DNA of 64,000 bases. Source: an uncultured Tropicimonas sp. Its GTDB lineage: Bacteria > Pseudomonadota > Alphaproteobacteria > Rhodobacterales > Rhodobacteraceae. Position numbers and translations under genes: made by a program. Below, in pieces: positions 45,817-54,422 of this stretch. Below the pieces are notes generated by a model. It saw only the letters and a program-made list of their open reading frames with translations. It made no database searches and had not been told where the DNA came from. How positions within the stretch are numbered: position 1 is the stretch's first letter; each line of letters opens with the position of its first letter. Location: NCBI GenBank assembly GCA_947497945.1, contig CANMIP010000003.1, positions 186,001 to 250,000 on the forward strand, written 5' to 3'.

Positions 45817-47187
45817 ATGAAAAAGACACTTGCCCTGGCTCTCGCCACATCCACGGCCCTGACCGCCCCGACCTTCGCCGAGATGCTGGATGTGGAGAAG
45901 GACGAGCTGACCTTCGGTTTCATCAAGCTGACCGACATGGCCCCACTCGCCGTGGCCTATGAGAAGGGCTATTTCGAGGATGAAGGCCTCTTCGTGACGC
46001 TCGAAGCCCAGGCCAACTGGAAAGTGCTGCTCGACGGCGTGATCGGCGGCCAGCTCGACGGCGCCCATATGCTCGCCGGACAGCCGCTCGCCGCCACGAT
46101 CGGCTTCGGCACCGAGGCGCATATCATCACCCCCTTCTCCATGGACCTCAACGGCAACGGCATCACCGTCTCCAACGAGATTTGGGCGTTGATGAAGGAA
46201 CATGTCGAGCATGATGCCGACGGCAAGCCGGTCCACCCGATCCCGGCCACGGCGCTGAAGCCGGTCGTCGAAGCCTTCGCCGATGAGGGCAAACCGTTCA
46301 ACATGGGCATGGTCTTCCCGGTCTCCACCCACAATTACGAGCTGCGCTACTGGCTCGCCGCTGGCGGCATCAAGCCGGGCTACTACTCCCCCGAGGACGT
46401 GACCGGTCAGATCGACGCCGAGGTTCTGCTCTCCGTCACCCCGCCGCCGCAGATGCCCGCCACGATGGAAGCCGGCACGATCTACGGCTACTGCGTCGGC
46501 GAGCCGTGGAACCAGCAGGCCGTGTTCAAGGGCATCGGCGTTCCGGTCATCACCGATTACGAGCTCTGGAAGAACAACCCGGAGAAGGTCTTCGGCATCT
46601 CGGCTGCCTTCCAGGAAGAGAACCCGCAGACGACCATCGCCGTGACAAAGGCGCTGATCCGCGCCGCCATGTGGCTCGACGAGAACGACAACGCCAACCG
46701 TCCGGAAGCCGTGGAGATCCTCTCCCGCTCCGAATATGTCGGCGCCGATTATGACGTGATCGCCAACTCCATGACCGGCACGTTTGAGTACGAAAAAGGC
46801 GACAAGCGCGAAGTCCCCGATTTCAACGTGTTCTTCCGCTACAACGCGACCTACCCCTACTATTCCGACGCCATCTGGTACCTGACCCAGATGCGCCGCT
46901 GGGGCCAGATCGCCGAAGCCAAGCCGGATAACTGGTACGACGAGGTCGCCAAGTCGGTCTACAAGCCGGAAATCTACCTCGCCGCCGCGGAAAGCCTCAT
47001 CGATGACGGCCTTGCCACCAAGGACATGTTCGACTTCGACACCGATGGCTACAAGGCCCCGACCCCTGCCGAGGATGTCATCGACGGCATCGGTTATGAC
47101 GGCAAGGCCCCGAACGCCTATCTCGACAGCCTGCCGATCGGCCTGAAAGGCGAGCAGAAAGTCGTCGGCAACGCCGTCGAGGGCTAA
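45817..47187 (+). CDS. nrtA: Nitrate ABC transporter substrate-binding protein
   Basis: 456 residues from ATG 45817. The signal peptide [22 protein letters not shown] is followed by [28 protein letters not shown] and the family marks [10 protein letters not shown] and [10 protein letters not shown]. It captures nitrate (possibly nitrite) in the periplasm. The frame is open to 45706 through the attenuator, but the later ATG has the signal peptide. Followed after 194 bases, containing stable hairpins, by the permease gene. Confidence 0.95.
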   Translation: MKKTLALALATSTALTAPTFAEMLDVEKDELTFGFIKLTDMAPLAVAYEKGYFEDEGLFVTLEAQANWKVLLDGVIGGQLDGAHMLAGQPLAATIGFGTEAHIITPFSMDLNGNGITVSNEIWALMKEHVEHDADGKPVHPIPATALKPVVEAFADEGKPFNMGMVFPVSTHNYELRYWLAAGGIKPGYYSPEDVTGQIDAEVLLSVTPPPQMPATMEAGTIYGYCVGEPWNQQAVFKGIGVPVITDYELWKNNPEKVFGISAAFQEENPQTTIAVTKALIRAAMWLDENDNANRPEAVEILSRSEYVGADYDVIANSMTGTFEYEKGDKREVPDFNVFFRYNATYPYYSDAIWYLTQMRRWGQIAEAKPDNWYDEVAKSVYKPEIYLAAAESLIDDGLATKDMFDFDTDGYKAPTPAEDVIDGIGYDGKAPNAYLDSLPIGLKGEQKVVGNAVEG

Positions 47188-47204
47188 CCCCCGCCTGACC
47201 ATCC

Positions 47205-47289
47205 CCGGCCCCACGACTCCCAGGGGCCGGATCCGGGATGGCGGGCGGGGCGATGTTCCGCAGGAACCAGCGTCCGACCCGCCATCCCG
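47205..47289 (+). promoter_or_regulatory. Stable hairpins between nrtA and nrtB
   Basis: Hairpin 1: CCGGCCCC (47205-47212) with GGGGCCGG (47223-47230). Hairpin 2: CGGGATGGCGGG (47234-47245) with CCCGCCATCCCG (47278-47289), a perfect 12-bp stem, with an inner GTTCC-GCA-GGAAC. No U tract follows. Such structures often protect the upstream binding-protein mRNA so that NrtA is made in excess. Confidence 0.6.
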
Positions 47290-47381
47290 ACCGCAGACAG
47301 ATCAAAGCCAAGCCATTCCCGAGCCCGCCCGTCGCCCCCACGGCCAGACGCCAGCTCCCCGCCAGACCGAGGACCCGCAAG

Positions 47382-48467
47382 ATGACCGCCATCGACCCAG
47401 ATACCCTGAGCGCCGACGAGGCCCGCGAAGCCCGCAAGGCAAAGCTCTTCACCCGCATCAACAAGGCCGATTCCTGGTTCAAGGTGCTCGGCCTGTCCTT
47501 TGTGACCCCGCTCCTGAAGGCCGCCGCCGGGGACAACCCGAAAGCCCAGTTGAAGGAAATCTGGCTGCTGCTCGGCGTCCCTGTCCTCGCCATCTGCTGC
47601 TTCCTGGCCCTGTGGGCCAATCTCGCTCCGAAAGTTCAGACATCGCTTGGCGCCGTCCCCGGCCCGGCCCAGGTCTGGGAACAGGTGATCAACCTCAACG
47701 AGGACGCCAAGCGCGAAAATCAGAAGGAAGCGGATTTCTACCAGCGCCAGGATGAGCGCAACGCCAAGCTGGAGGCTGCTGGCAAATCCGACAAGATCAA
47801 GCACCGCCAGTATACCGGCAAGCCGACCTATTACGACCAGATCTGGACCTCGATCCAGACGGTGTTCTTCGGCTTCCTGCTGGCCTCCGCCATCGCCATC
47901 CCGCTCGGCATCGTCGCCGGCCTCTCGCGCGCCGGCGAAGCGGCCCTCAACCCGGTCATCCAGATCTTCAAGCCGGTCTCGCCGCTGGCCTGGCTGCCCA
48001 TCGTAACCATGATCGTCTCGGCCACCTACACGACCAATGACGGCATGTTCACCAAGTCCTTCCTGATCTCGGCCATCACCGTGACGCTCTGCTCGCTCTG
48101 GCCGACGCTGATCAACACCTCGCTCGGCGTTGCCTCCATCGACAAGGATCTCGTCAACGTCTCCAAGGTCCTGAAGATGAACACCTGGACCAAGATCACC
48201 AAGCTGGTGCTGCCCTCCGCCCTGCCGCTGATCTTCACCGGCCTGCGTCTCTCGCTCGGTGTCGGCTGGATGGTCCTGATCGCCGCCGAAATGCTGGCCC
48301 AGAACCCGGGTCTCGGCAAATTCGTCTGGGACGAGTTCCAGAACGGCTCCAGCCAATCGCTCGCCAAGATCATGGTCGCGGTCTTCACCATCGGCATTAT
48401 CGGCTTCCTGCTCGACCGCCTGATGTTCGCGCTGCAATCCCTCTTCACCTTCTCGAACAATCGGTGA
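47382..48467 (+). CDS. nrtB: Nitrate ABC transporter permease
   Basis: 361 residues from ATG 47382. One N-terminal helix (about 62-80) and a charged periplasmic stretch (about 100-150) precede the five-helix permease domain with the coupling motif near 260 (INTSLGVASIDKDLVNVSKVL). The fold matches NrtB/TauC/SsuC permeases. Its stop overlaps the GTG start of the ATPase gene. The frame is open upstream to 47238, but the ATG after GAGGACCCGCAAG fits best. Confidence 0.93.
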   Translation: MTAIDPDTLSADEAREARKAKLFTRINKADSWFKVLGLSFVTPLLKAAAGDNPKAQLKEIWLLLGVPVLAICCFLALWANLAPKVQTSLGAVPGPAQVWEQVINLNEDAKRENQKEADFYQRQDERNAKLEAAGKSDKIKHRQYTGKPTYYDQIWTSIQTVFFGFLLASAIAIPLGIVAGLSRAGEAALNPVIQIFKPVSPLAWLPIVTMIVSATYTTNDGMFTKSFLISAITVTLCSLWPTLINTSLGVASIDKDLVNVSKVLKMNTWTKITKLVLPSALPLIFTGLRLSLGVGWMVLIAAEMLAQNPGLGKFVWDEFQNGSSQSLAKIMVAVFTIGIIGFLLDRLMFALQSLFTFSNNR

Positions 48468-50173
48468 CCCAGATGAGCATCCTCAAGTTCGAAAACGTTT
48501 CCAAGAGCTTCGGTGAAGGCACGGCGAAAACCGATATTCTCAAGAATATCAATCTCGATGTCGCGGAAGGCGAGTTCCTCGTCCTCCTTGGCTTCTCCGG
48601 CACCGGCAAGACCACGCTGATCAACCTCATGGCCGGGCTCGAGTTCCCGACCAAGGGCGCGGTCACCTTCAAGGGCGCTCCCATCACCGGCCCCGGCCGC
48701 GAGCGTGGCGTGATCTTCCAGAACTACTCGCTGATGCCCTGGCTCACGGTTGCCGGAAACGTCAAGCTCGCCGTGGACACCGTCTTCCCCAAGATGCCGG
48801 GCGCCGAGAAAGAGGCCCTCGTCGACAAATACGTGCGTATGGTCGGCCTCTCCCACGCCGCCGCCCGCCGCCCCGCCGAGCTGTCCGGCGGCATGCGCCA
48901 GCGGGTGAACGTGGCCCGTGCGCTGGCCATGTCCCCGGAGCTGCTGCTGCTCGACGAGCCGCTCTCCGCACTGGACGCGCTGACCCGCGCCAATCTCGCC
49001 GACGAGATCGAGCATATCTGGGAAGCGGACAAGAAGACCTGTGTCCTGATCACCAATGACGTCGACGAGGCCATCATCCTCGCCGACCGCATCATCGCCC
49101 TGAACCCGGACGGGACGCTGGGCGAGGAGTTCCGCGTCAACATCCCCCGCCCGCGCGACCGTGGCGAGATGAACCATGACGAGGAGTTCAAGCGCCTGCG
49201 CGGTGTCGTCACCAAATACCTGATGGATGCCGGCATCGAGGCCAAGGCCGAGGAAACCCGCGAGCTTCCCAATGTCACCGCCATCCATAACGAGCTGCCC
49301 CCTGCCGCGCTGAAAGCGGCCCAGGCCGGCGGCAGGATCGACAAATACCTGGAGTTTTCCCAGCTCCACAAGATCTACCCCACGCCGAAAGGCCCGCTCA
49401 CCGTCGTCGAGGATTTCAATCTCAAGATGAACAAGGGCGAGTTCATCTCCCTGATCGGCCATTCCGGCTGCGGCAAGTCCACGGTCCTGACCATGGCCGC
49501 CGGCCTCAACGACATCTCCAAGGGCGTCATCAATCTCGACGGCCGCGGCGTTGTCGGCGCCGATCCGGAGCGCGCGGTGGTCTTCCAGTCCCCCTCGCTC
49601 TTCCCCTGGCTCACCGCCAAGGAAAACGTCGCCGTCGGCGTGGAAAAGGTCTATCCCCGCGCCTCGCGTGCCGAGCGGCAGGACATCATCGAGTATTACC
49701 TCGAACGCGTTGGCCTCGGCGACAGCATGGACAAGGCGGCCGTGGATCTCTCCAACGGCATGAAGCAGCGCGTCGGCATCGCCCGTGCCTTCGCCCTCAG
49801 CCCCAAGCTGCTGCTGCTCGATGAACCCTTCGGCATGCTCGACAGCCTGACCCGCTGGGAGTTGCAGGAAGTCCTCATGGAAGTCTGGTCCCGCACCAAG
49901 GTCACCGCGATCTGCGTCACCCATGACGTGGACGAGGCGATCCTGTTGGCCGACCGCGTCGTCATGATGACCAACGGCCCGCAAGCCACCATCGGCCGCA
50001 TCGTCGACGTCGACCTGCCCCGCCCTCGTACCCGCAAGGCGCTGCTGGAGCACCCGGATTACTATCTCTACCGCGAGCAGGTCCTCTCCTTCCTCGAGGA
50101 ATACGAGCACGGCGCCACGCCGAAGCCCAAGCCGGAAGCCCCCAAGGCTGAAGAGAAGAGCGAGGCGGCCTGA
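48464..50173 (+). CDS. nrtC: Fused nitrate ABC transporter ATPases
   Basis: 569 residues from GTG 48464 (an ATG three codons later is possible). Two cassettes: Walker A GFSGTGKTT near 45 and GHSGCGKST near 336, signatures LSGGMRQRV and LSNGMKQRVGIARA, and matching Walker B LLLLDEP in both. It corresponds to NrtC-core plus NrtD joined by a linker (about 270-300), without the NrtA-like regulatory domain found in cyanobacterial NrtC. In the second signature Gly-Gly is replaced by Asn-Gly. Its stop overlaps the next start as TGATG. Confidence 0.93.
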   Translation: MTQMSILKFENVSKSFGEGTAKTDILKNINLDVAEGEFLVLLGFSGTGKTTLINLMAGLEFPTKGAVTFKGAPITGPGRERGVIFQNYSLMPWLTVAGNVKLAVDTVFPKMPGAEKEALVDKYVRMVGLSHAAARRPAELSGGMRQRVNVARALAMSPELLLLDEPLSALDALTRANLADEIEHIWEADKKTCVLITNDVDEAIILADRIIALNPDGTLGEEFRVNIPRPRDRGEMNHDEEFKRLRGVVTKYLMDAGIEAKAEETRELPNVTAIHNELPPAALKAAQAGGRIDKYLEFSQLHKIYPTPKGPLTVVEDFNLKMNKGEFISLIGHSGCGKSTVLTMAAGLNDISKGVINLDGRGVVGADPERAVVFQSPSLFPWLTAKENVAVGVEKVYPRASRAERQDIIEYYLERVGLGDSMDKAAVDLSNGMKQRVGIARAFALSPKLLLLDEPFGMLDSLTRWELQEVLMEVWSRTKVTAICVTHDVDEAILLADRVVMMTNGPQATIGRIVDVDLPRPRTRKALLEHPDYYLYREQVLSFLEEYEHGATPKPKPEAPKAEEKSEAA

Positions 50174-51114
50174 TGTCCGACGCGCAAACCCTCTCCCCCT
50201 CCAGCCAATCCGCCGCGCCGACCTTCATCCGCGTGACGGAAGTCTGGGTCCCGAATGAGGACGGCACCAGACTGGTCCTCAAGGACGGCCTCTACGGCGC
50301 CCTCGACGGCTTCGCCGAAACCTCCCGCGCCGAGAGCTTCGCCTTCGGCGAGGGCCTGCCCGGCAAGGCCTGGGCCGAGAAGCGCCCGGTGGTGCTGAAC
50401 GGTCTCAGCGGCACCTATTTCAAACGCGCCGCCGCCGCGGAAGCGGCCGGCCTGACCGCTGGCATCGCGCTCCCGGTCTTTGCCGGAAACGAGCTGCGTG
50501 GCGTCATGACCTTCTTCTTCGGCGACGACGCTGAGCATGTCGGCGCGGTGGAAGTCTGGGCCAGCCCCGGCGACCATACCGACCCGCTGAAACTCGATGA
50601 CGGCTATTTCGGCACGGCCGAGCATTTCGGTTGGATCTCCCGCCATACCGAGTTCCCGCATGGCCAGGGCCTGCCGGGCCAGACCTGGGCCTCCGGACGC
50701 GCGGTCCTCTTCGAAGATCTCGGCGCCTCGCACAAGTTCCTGCGCGCCGAAAGCGCGGCCAAGGCAGGGATGACCGCCGGCCTCGGCCTTCCTGTCGCCG
50801 CACCGAACACGCAGCCCCATGTCGTCACGCTCCTCTCCGCGCTGGACACCCCCATCGCCCGGCGTTTCGAGATCTGGGAAGGCAGCGCCGAGACCGGCTT
50901 CACCCGCATCAGCGGCGCCGACGAACACGGCAAGCCCCTGCCCGCGCCCGCCGATCCGCCGCGTTTCGAGACCGGTGCCGGCGTGCTCGGCACGGTCGCG
51001 GCCACGGCCATTCCCGCTGCGGTCGAGATGGCCTCCACCGCCGGCAATTCCATCGTCGCCCTGCCGATCCTCGCGGATGGCAAGGTGGTCCAGATCGCCG
51101 CCTGGTATTTCTGA
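50173..51114 (+). CDS. Protein of three GAF-like repeats in the nitrate operon
   Basis: 313 residues with no signal peptide or catalytic domain. Three internal repeats of about 85-100 residues are visible (18-117, 122-223, 229-313). Each runs x-EVW/EIW, a loop, F-x-x-G-x-G-(L)-x-G, then a hydrophobic GLPV/ALPI strand set; compare FGEGLPGKAWAEKRPVVL with FPHGQGLPGQTWASGRAVLF and FETGAGVLGTV. The third is the most degenerate. These read as GAF-like sensory domains. Being translated with the transporter and reductases, it may sense nitrate, nitrite, nitric oxide or redox state. No output domain is present, so a partner is likely. Function unproven. Confidence 0.75.
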   Translation: MSDAQTLSPSSQSAAPTFIRVTEVWVPNEDGTRLVLKDGLYGALDGFAETSRAESFAFGEGLPGKAWAEKRPVVLNGLSGTYFKRAAAAEAAGLTAGIALPVFAGNELRGVMTFFFGDDAEHVGAVEVWASPGDHTDPLKLDDGYFGTAEHFGWISRHTEFPHGQGLPGQTWASGRAVLFEDLGASHKFLRAESAAKAGMTAGLGLPVAAPNTQPHVVTLLSALDTPIARRFEIWEGSAETGFTRISGADEHGKPLPAPADPPRFETGAGVLGTVAATAIPAAVEMASTAGNSIVALPILADGKVVQIAAWYF

Positions 51115-51125
51115 GAGGACGCGAG

Positions 51126-51548
51126 ATGAACGAGACCCAGATCACCCTGATCCAGGAAAGCTTCGCCAAGGTCGTCCCGATCAAGCAGCAGGCCGGCGAA
51201 ATCTTCTACGCGAAGCTCTTCGAGATCGCCCCCGAGGTGCGCCCGCTCTTCAAGGCGGATGTGACCGAACAGGCCGGCAAGCTGATGACCATGCTCGGAA
51301 CGGTCGTCAACGGGCTGCGTGACCTCGACAAGATCGTCCCCGTCGCTCAGCGGATGGCGGTCGAGCATGCCGGTTTCGGCGTCGAGCCTGCCCATTACGC
51401 CCCCGTCGGCGCCGCCCTGATCGCCACGCTCGAAACCGGGCTCGGCGAGGATTTCACCCTTGAGACCCGCGAAGCCTGGGTCGCCGCCTACGAGATCCTG
51501 TCCAACGTGATGATCGACGCGGCTTCCGCCCAAGGAGACACAGAATGA
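51126..51548 (+). CDS. Single-domain globin
   Basis: 140 residues from ATG 51126, the size of a bacterial haemoglobin without the flavin reductase part. The helix pattern is clear: IQESFAKVVPIKQQAGEIFYAKLFEIAPEVRPLF (A-C, with CD1 Phe), distal Gln in TEQAGKLM, and the proximal histidine in AVEHAGFGVEPAHYAPVG (near 78). It probably binds oxygen or nitric oxide, and in this operon could remove NO formed from nitrite. Its stop overlaps the nirB start by 4 bases, so it is coupled to nitrite reductase. Confidence 0.9.
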   Translation: MNETQITLIQESFAKVVPIKQQAGEIFYAKLFEIAPEVRPLFKADVTEQAGKLMTMLGTVVNGLRDLDKIVPVAQRMAVEHAGFGVEPAHYAPVGAALIATLETGLGEDFTLETREAWVAAYEILSNVMIDAASAQGDTE

Positions 51549-53992
51549 CCAAGCAGAAACTCGTCGTCATCGGCGCCGGCATGGCCTCCGGCCGAGCGCT
51601 GGAACAGCTCTTCGACGCAGATCCCGACGGTTGGGACGTGACCCTCTTCAACGCCGAACCGCGCGGTAACTATAATCGCATCATGCTCTCGCCGGTCCTG
51701 TCGGGCGAAAAGGAATTTCCCGAGATCGTCACCCATGATGATGCATGGTATGAAGAACATGGCGTAACCTGCCGATTTGGCGAGAAAATCACCAAGATCG
51801 ACCGGGACGCAAAAACCGTCACCGGCGAGAGCGGCGCGCCGCTTGCCTATGACAAGCTTCTGGTCGCCACCGGCTCCAACCCTTTCATCATCCCGCTGCC
51901 GGGCCATGATCTCGACGGCGTCATCGCCTATCGCGATCTCGAAGACACCAACACAATGATCGACGCCGCCGCCATTCCCGGCAGCAAGGCGGTGGTGATC
52001 GGCGGTGGCCTGCTCGGACTGGAGGCGGCCGCCGGCCTCAAGCTGCGCGGCATGGACGTGACGGTCGTCCACCTGATGGGTCACCTCATGGAGCGCCAGC
52101 TCGACGAGGCCGCCGGTTACCTGCTCCGCAAGGCGCTGGTGGATCGGGACATCAACGTGATGTGCTCGGCAAATTCGAAGGAAATCAAAGGTGAAGACGG
52201 CAAAGTTAAAGCGCTCCTGCTTGAAGACGGCACCGAGCTTCCCTGCGATATCCTCGTCATGGCCGTCGGCATCCGCCCGAACACGGCGCTCGGGCAAGAG
52301 GCCGGTCTCGCCACCGGTCGCGGCATCCATGTCGACCATCACATGGTCACTTCTGATGAGGACATCCTCGCCGTCGGCGAATGCGTCGAACATAACGGCG
52401 CGGTTTTCGGCCTCGTCGCCCCGCTCTATGACCAGGCGAAAGTCGTCGCCCAGACGCTGCTTGGCGAAAAGGCGCATTTCGTCCCGAAAGAGGTCTCGAC
52501 AAAGCTCAAGGTTACTGGCTGCGACCTCTTCTCGGCGGGCGATTTCGCCGATGGCGACGACCGCGAGGACATCGTCTTCCGCGACCCCGCCCGCGGCGTC
52601 TACAAGCGCCTGATCCTCAAGGAGAACAAGATCATCGGCGCCGTCATGTATGGCGACACCGCCGACAGCTCCTGGTTCTTCGGGTTGATGAAGGACGAGG
52701 AGGACATCTCGGAGATGCGCGAGACGCTCATCTTTGGCCCCGCCTACCAGGGGGGTGACCCGCTGGACCCTATGGCGGCCGTTGCAGCCTTGCCGGCTGA
52801 CGCAGAAATCTGTGGTTGCAACGGCGTTTCCAAGGGCGACATTGTCGCCGCCATCGAAGGTGGGGCGACCGACCTCGCCGCCGTGCGCGCGACGACCAAG
52901 GCGTCCGGCTCCTGCGGCACCTGCACCGGGTTGGTCGAGCAAGTTCTCGGTGTCACGCTGGGCGACGCTTTCGTCATCCCAGCCGCGCAGAGCATCTGTG
53001 GCTGCACCGAGCACAGCCATGAAGATGTCCGCCGCCTGATCAAGTCCCAGGAGCTGAAAAGCCAGGCCGCCGTCTGGCAGGAACTCGGCTGGAAGTCGAA
53101 AGATGGCTGCCATGTCTGCCGCCCGGCGGTGAACTATTACCTGCTCGCCGACTGGCCGATCCAATATCAGGACGACCCGCAGAGCCGCTTCATCAACGAG
53201 CGCAAGCACGCCAACATCCAGAAGGACGGCACCTTCTCCGTCGTGCCACGCATGTTCGGCGGCATGACCACGCCGGACGAACTGCGCGCCATCGCCGATG
53301 CGGCGGACAAATACGACGTCCCCACAGTGCACGTGACCGGCGGCCAGCGCATCGACCTGCTGGGCGTGAAGGGCGAAGACCTGCCCGCCATCTGGGCCGA
53401 TCTGAACAAGGCCGGGCTGGTCTCGGGCCACGCCTATTCCAAGGGCCTGCGCACGGTGAAGACCTGTGTTGGCACCAATCACTGCCGCTTCGGTACGCAG
53501 GACAGCACCGGGCTCGGCATCAAGCTCGAACAGAAGCTCTGGGGCGCCTGGTCGCCGCACAAGTTCAAGCTCGCCGTCTCTGGCTGCCCGCGCAATTGCG
53601 CCGAGGCCACCTGCAAGGATCTCGGTGTCGTCTGCGTCGATAGCGGCTACCAGGTCGGCGTCGGCGGCGCGGCCGGAATGGATCTGCGCGAGACCGACCT
53701 GCTGGCACAAGTCCCCACCGAGCAGGAAGCCATCGACGTCACCGTCGCCTTCTACCAGCTCTACCGCGAGCACGCGAAATATCTCGACCGCCCCTATAAA
53801 TGGATCGCCAAGGTCGGGCTGGACTGGGTCAAGGAGCGCGTCATCGACGATCTCGACAACCGCAAGGCCCTGATCGAGCGTTTCGAGCTTTCCCAGACCG
53901 TCTACCAGAAGGACCCCTGGGCCGAGCATGCCGAAGAGCGCGCCGAAACCTACCAGCCGCTCGCCGATCTCGTCCCTCAGGCCGCCGAATAG
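51545..53992 (+). CDS. nirB: NADH-dependent assimilatory nitrite reductase, large subunit
   Basis: 815 residues. FAD/NAD(P)H domain (1-400; VVIGAGMASGRAL and VVIGGGLLGLEAA), two BFD-type [2Fe-2S] units (CGCNGVSKGD with CGTCTG, about 419-460; and CGCTEHSHED with CHVC, about 482-530), then the sirohaem/[4Fe-4S] domain with TCVGTNHCRFGTQDS and SGCPRNCAEATC (about 640-700). It reduces nitrite to ammonium. In Paracoccus the equivalent NasB also passes electrons through the Rieske protein to nitrate reductase. Needs sirohaem, matching the synthase gene downstream. Confidence 0.97.
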   Translation: MTKQKLVVIGAGMASGRALEQLFDADPDGWDVTLFNAEPRGNYNRIMLSPVLSGEKEFPEIVTHDDAWYEEHGVTCRFGEKITKIDRDAKTVTGESGAPLAYDKLLVATGSNPFIIPLPGHDLDGVIAYRDLEDTNTMIDAAAIPGSKAVVIGGGLLGLEAAAGLKLRGMDVTVVHLMGHLMERQLDEAAGYLLRKALVDRDINVMCSANSKEIKGEDGKVKALLLEDGTELPCDILVMAVGIRPNTALGQEAGLATGRGIHVDHHMVTSDEDILAVGECVEHNGAVFGLVAPLYDQAKVVAQTLLGEKAHFVPKEVSTKLKVTGCDLFSAGDFADGDDREDIVFRDPARGVYKRLILKENKIIGAVMYGDTADSSWFFGLMKDEEDISEMRETLIFGPAYQGGDPLDPMAAVAALPADAEICGCNGVSKGDIVAAIEGGATDLAAVRATTKASGSCGTCTGLVEQVLGVTLGDAFVIPAAQSICGCTEHSHEDVRRLIKSQELKSQAAVWQELGWKSKDGCHVCRPAVNYYLLADWPIQYQDDPQSRFINERKHANIQKDGTFSVVPRMFGGMTTPDELRAIADAADKYDVPTVHVTGGQRIDLLGVKGEDLPAIWADLNKAGLVSGHAYSKGLRTVKTCVGTNHCRFGTQDSTGLGIKLEQKLWGAWSPHKFKLAVSGCPRNCAEATCKDLGVVCVDSGYQVGVGGAAGMDLRETDLLAQVPTEQEAIDVTVAFYQLYREHAKYLDRPYKWIAKVGLDWVKERVIDDLDNRKALIERFELSQTVYQKDPWAEHAEERAETYQPLADLVPQAAE

Positions 53993-54024
53993 GCATCCTT
54001 TTTCCGGAAATATCCTCGGGGGGA

Positions 54025-54059
54025 GCGCGGCTCGCCGCGCGGGGGGCAGACAGCCCCCC
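54025..54059 (+). promoter_or_regulatory. Paired hairpins between nirB and nirD
   Basis: GCGCGG-CTCG-CCGCGC (54025-54040) is immediately followed by GGGGGGC-AGACA-GCCCCCC (54041-54059). The 94-base gap is unusual in an operon otherwise joined by overlaps. Without a U tract the hairpins more likely set mRNA stability than end transcription. Confidence 0.5.
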
Positions 54060-54086
54060 TCCCCGCCTCAACACAGGAACCGCCCC

Positions 54087-54422
54087 ATGACCAACTGGAT
54101 CGACATTGGCGCGCTCGAAGACATTCCCACCCGCGGCGCCCGCGTGGTGAAGACCGCCCTCGGCTGTGTGGCCATCTTCCGTACCGGCGAGGATGAGGTC
54201 TACGCCCTCGAAGATCGCTGCCCCCACAAGGGCGGCCCGCTCTCCGAAGGCATCGTCCACGGCGCCTCGGTCACCTGCCCACTGCATAACTGGGTCTTCA
54301 GCCTCGACACCGGCCTCGCACAAGGCGCCGATGAGGGCTCCGTCCCGACCTATCCCGCCCGCGTCGAACAGGGACGCATCCTGCTCGACGCCGCCCGCCT
54401 CGAGCGCCGGAGCGCCGCGTGA
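54087..54422 (+). CDS. nirD: Rieske-type nitrite reductase small subunit / NasG-like ferredoxin
   Basis: 111 residues from ATG 54087 (MTNWIDIGALEDIP). Rieske [2Fe-2S] ligands: CPHKGG near 45-50 and CPLHNW near 65-70, so the cluster is intact (many NirD proteins have lost it). It is likely the electron shuttle between the NADH-oxidising NirB and the nitrate reductase encoded next, as shown for NasG of Paracoccus denitrificans. The stop overlaps the next start. Confidence 0.95.
   Translation: MTNWIDIGALEDIPTRGARVVKTALGCVAIFRTGEDEVYALEDRCPHKGGPLSEGIVHGASVTCPLHNWVFSLDTGLAQGADEGSVPTYPARVEQGRILLDAARLERRSAA

Noticed and set aside
48026-50110. Open frame of about 690 codons on the minus strand across nrtB and nrtCD
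   Set aside because: Antisense of well-defined ABC transporter genes; no independent support.
51488-53929. Open frame of over 800 codons on the minus strand across nirB
   Set aside because: It is the mirror of a clear nirB gene in GC-rich DNA, where antisense stop codons are rare. The product has no domains and odd histidine/glycine/aspartate composition.
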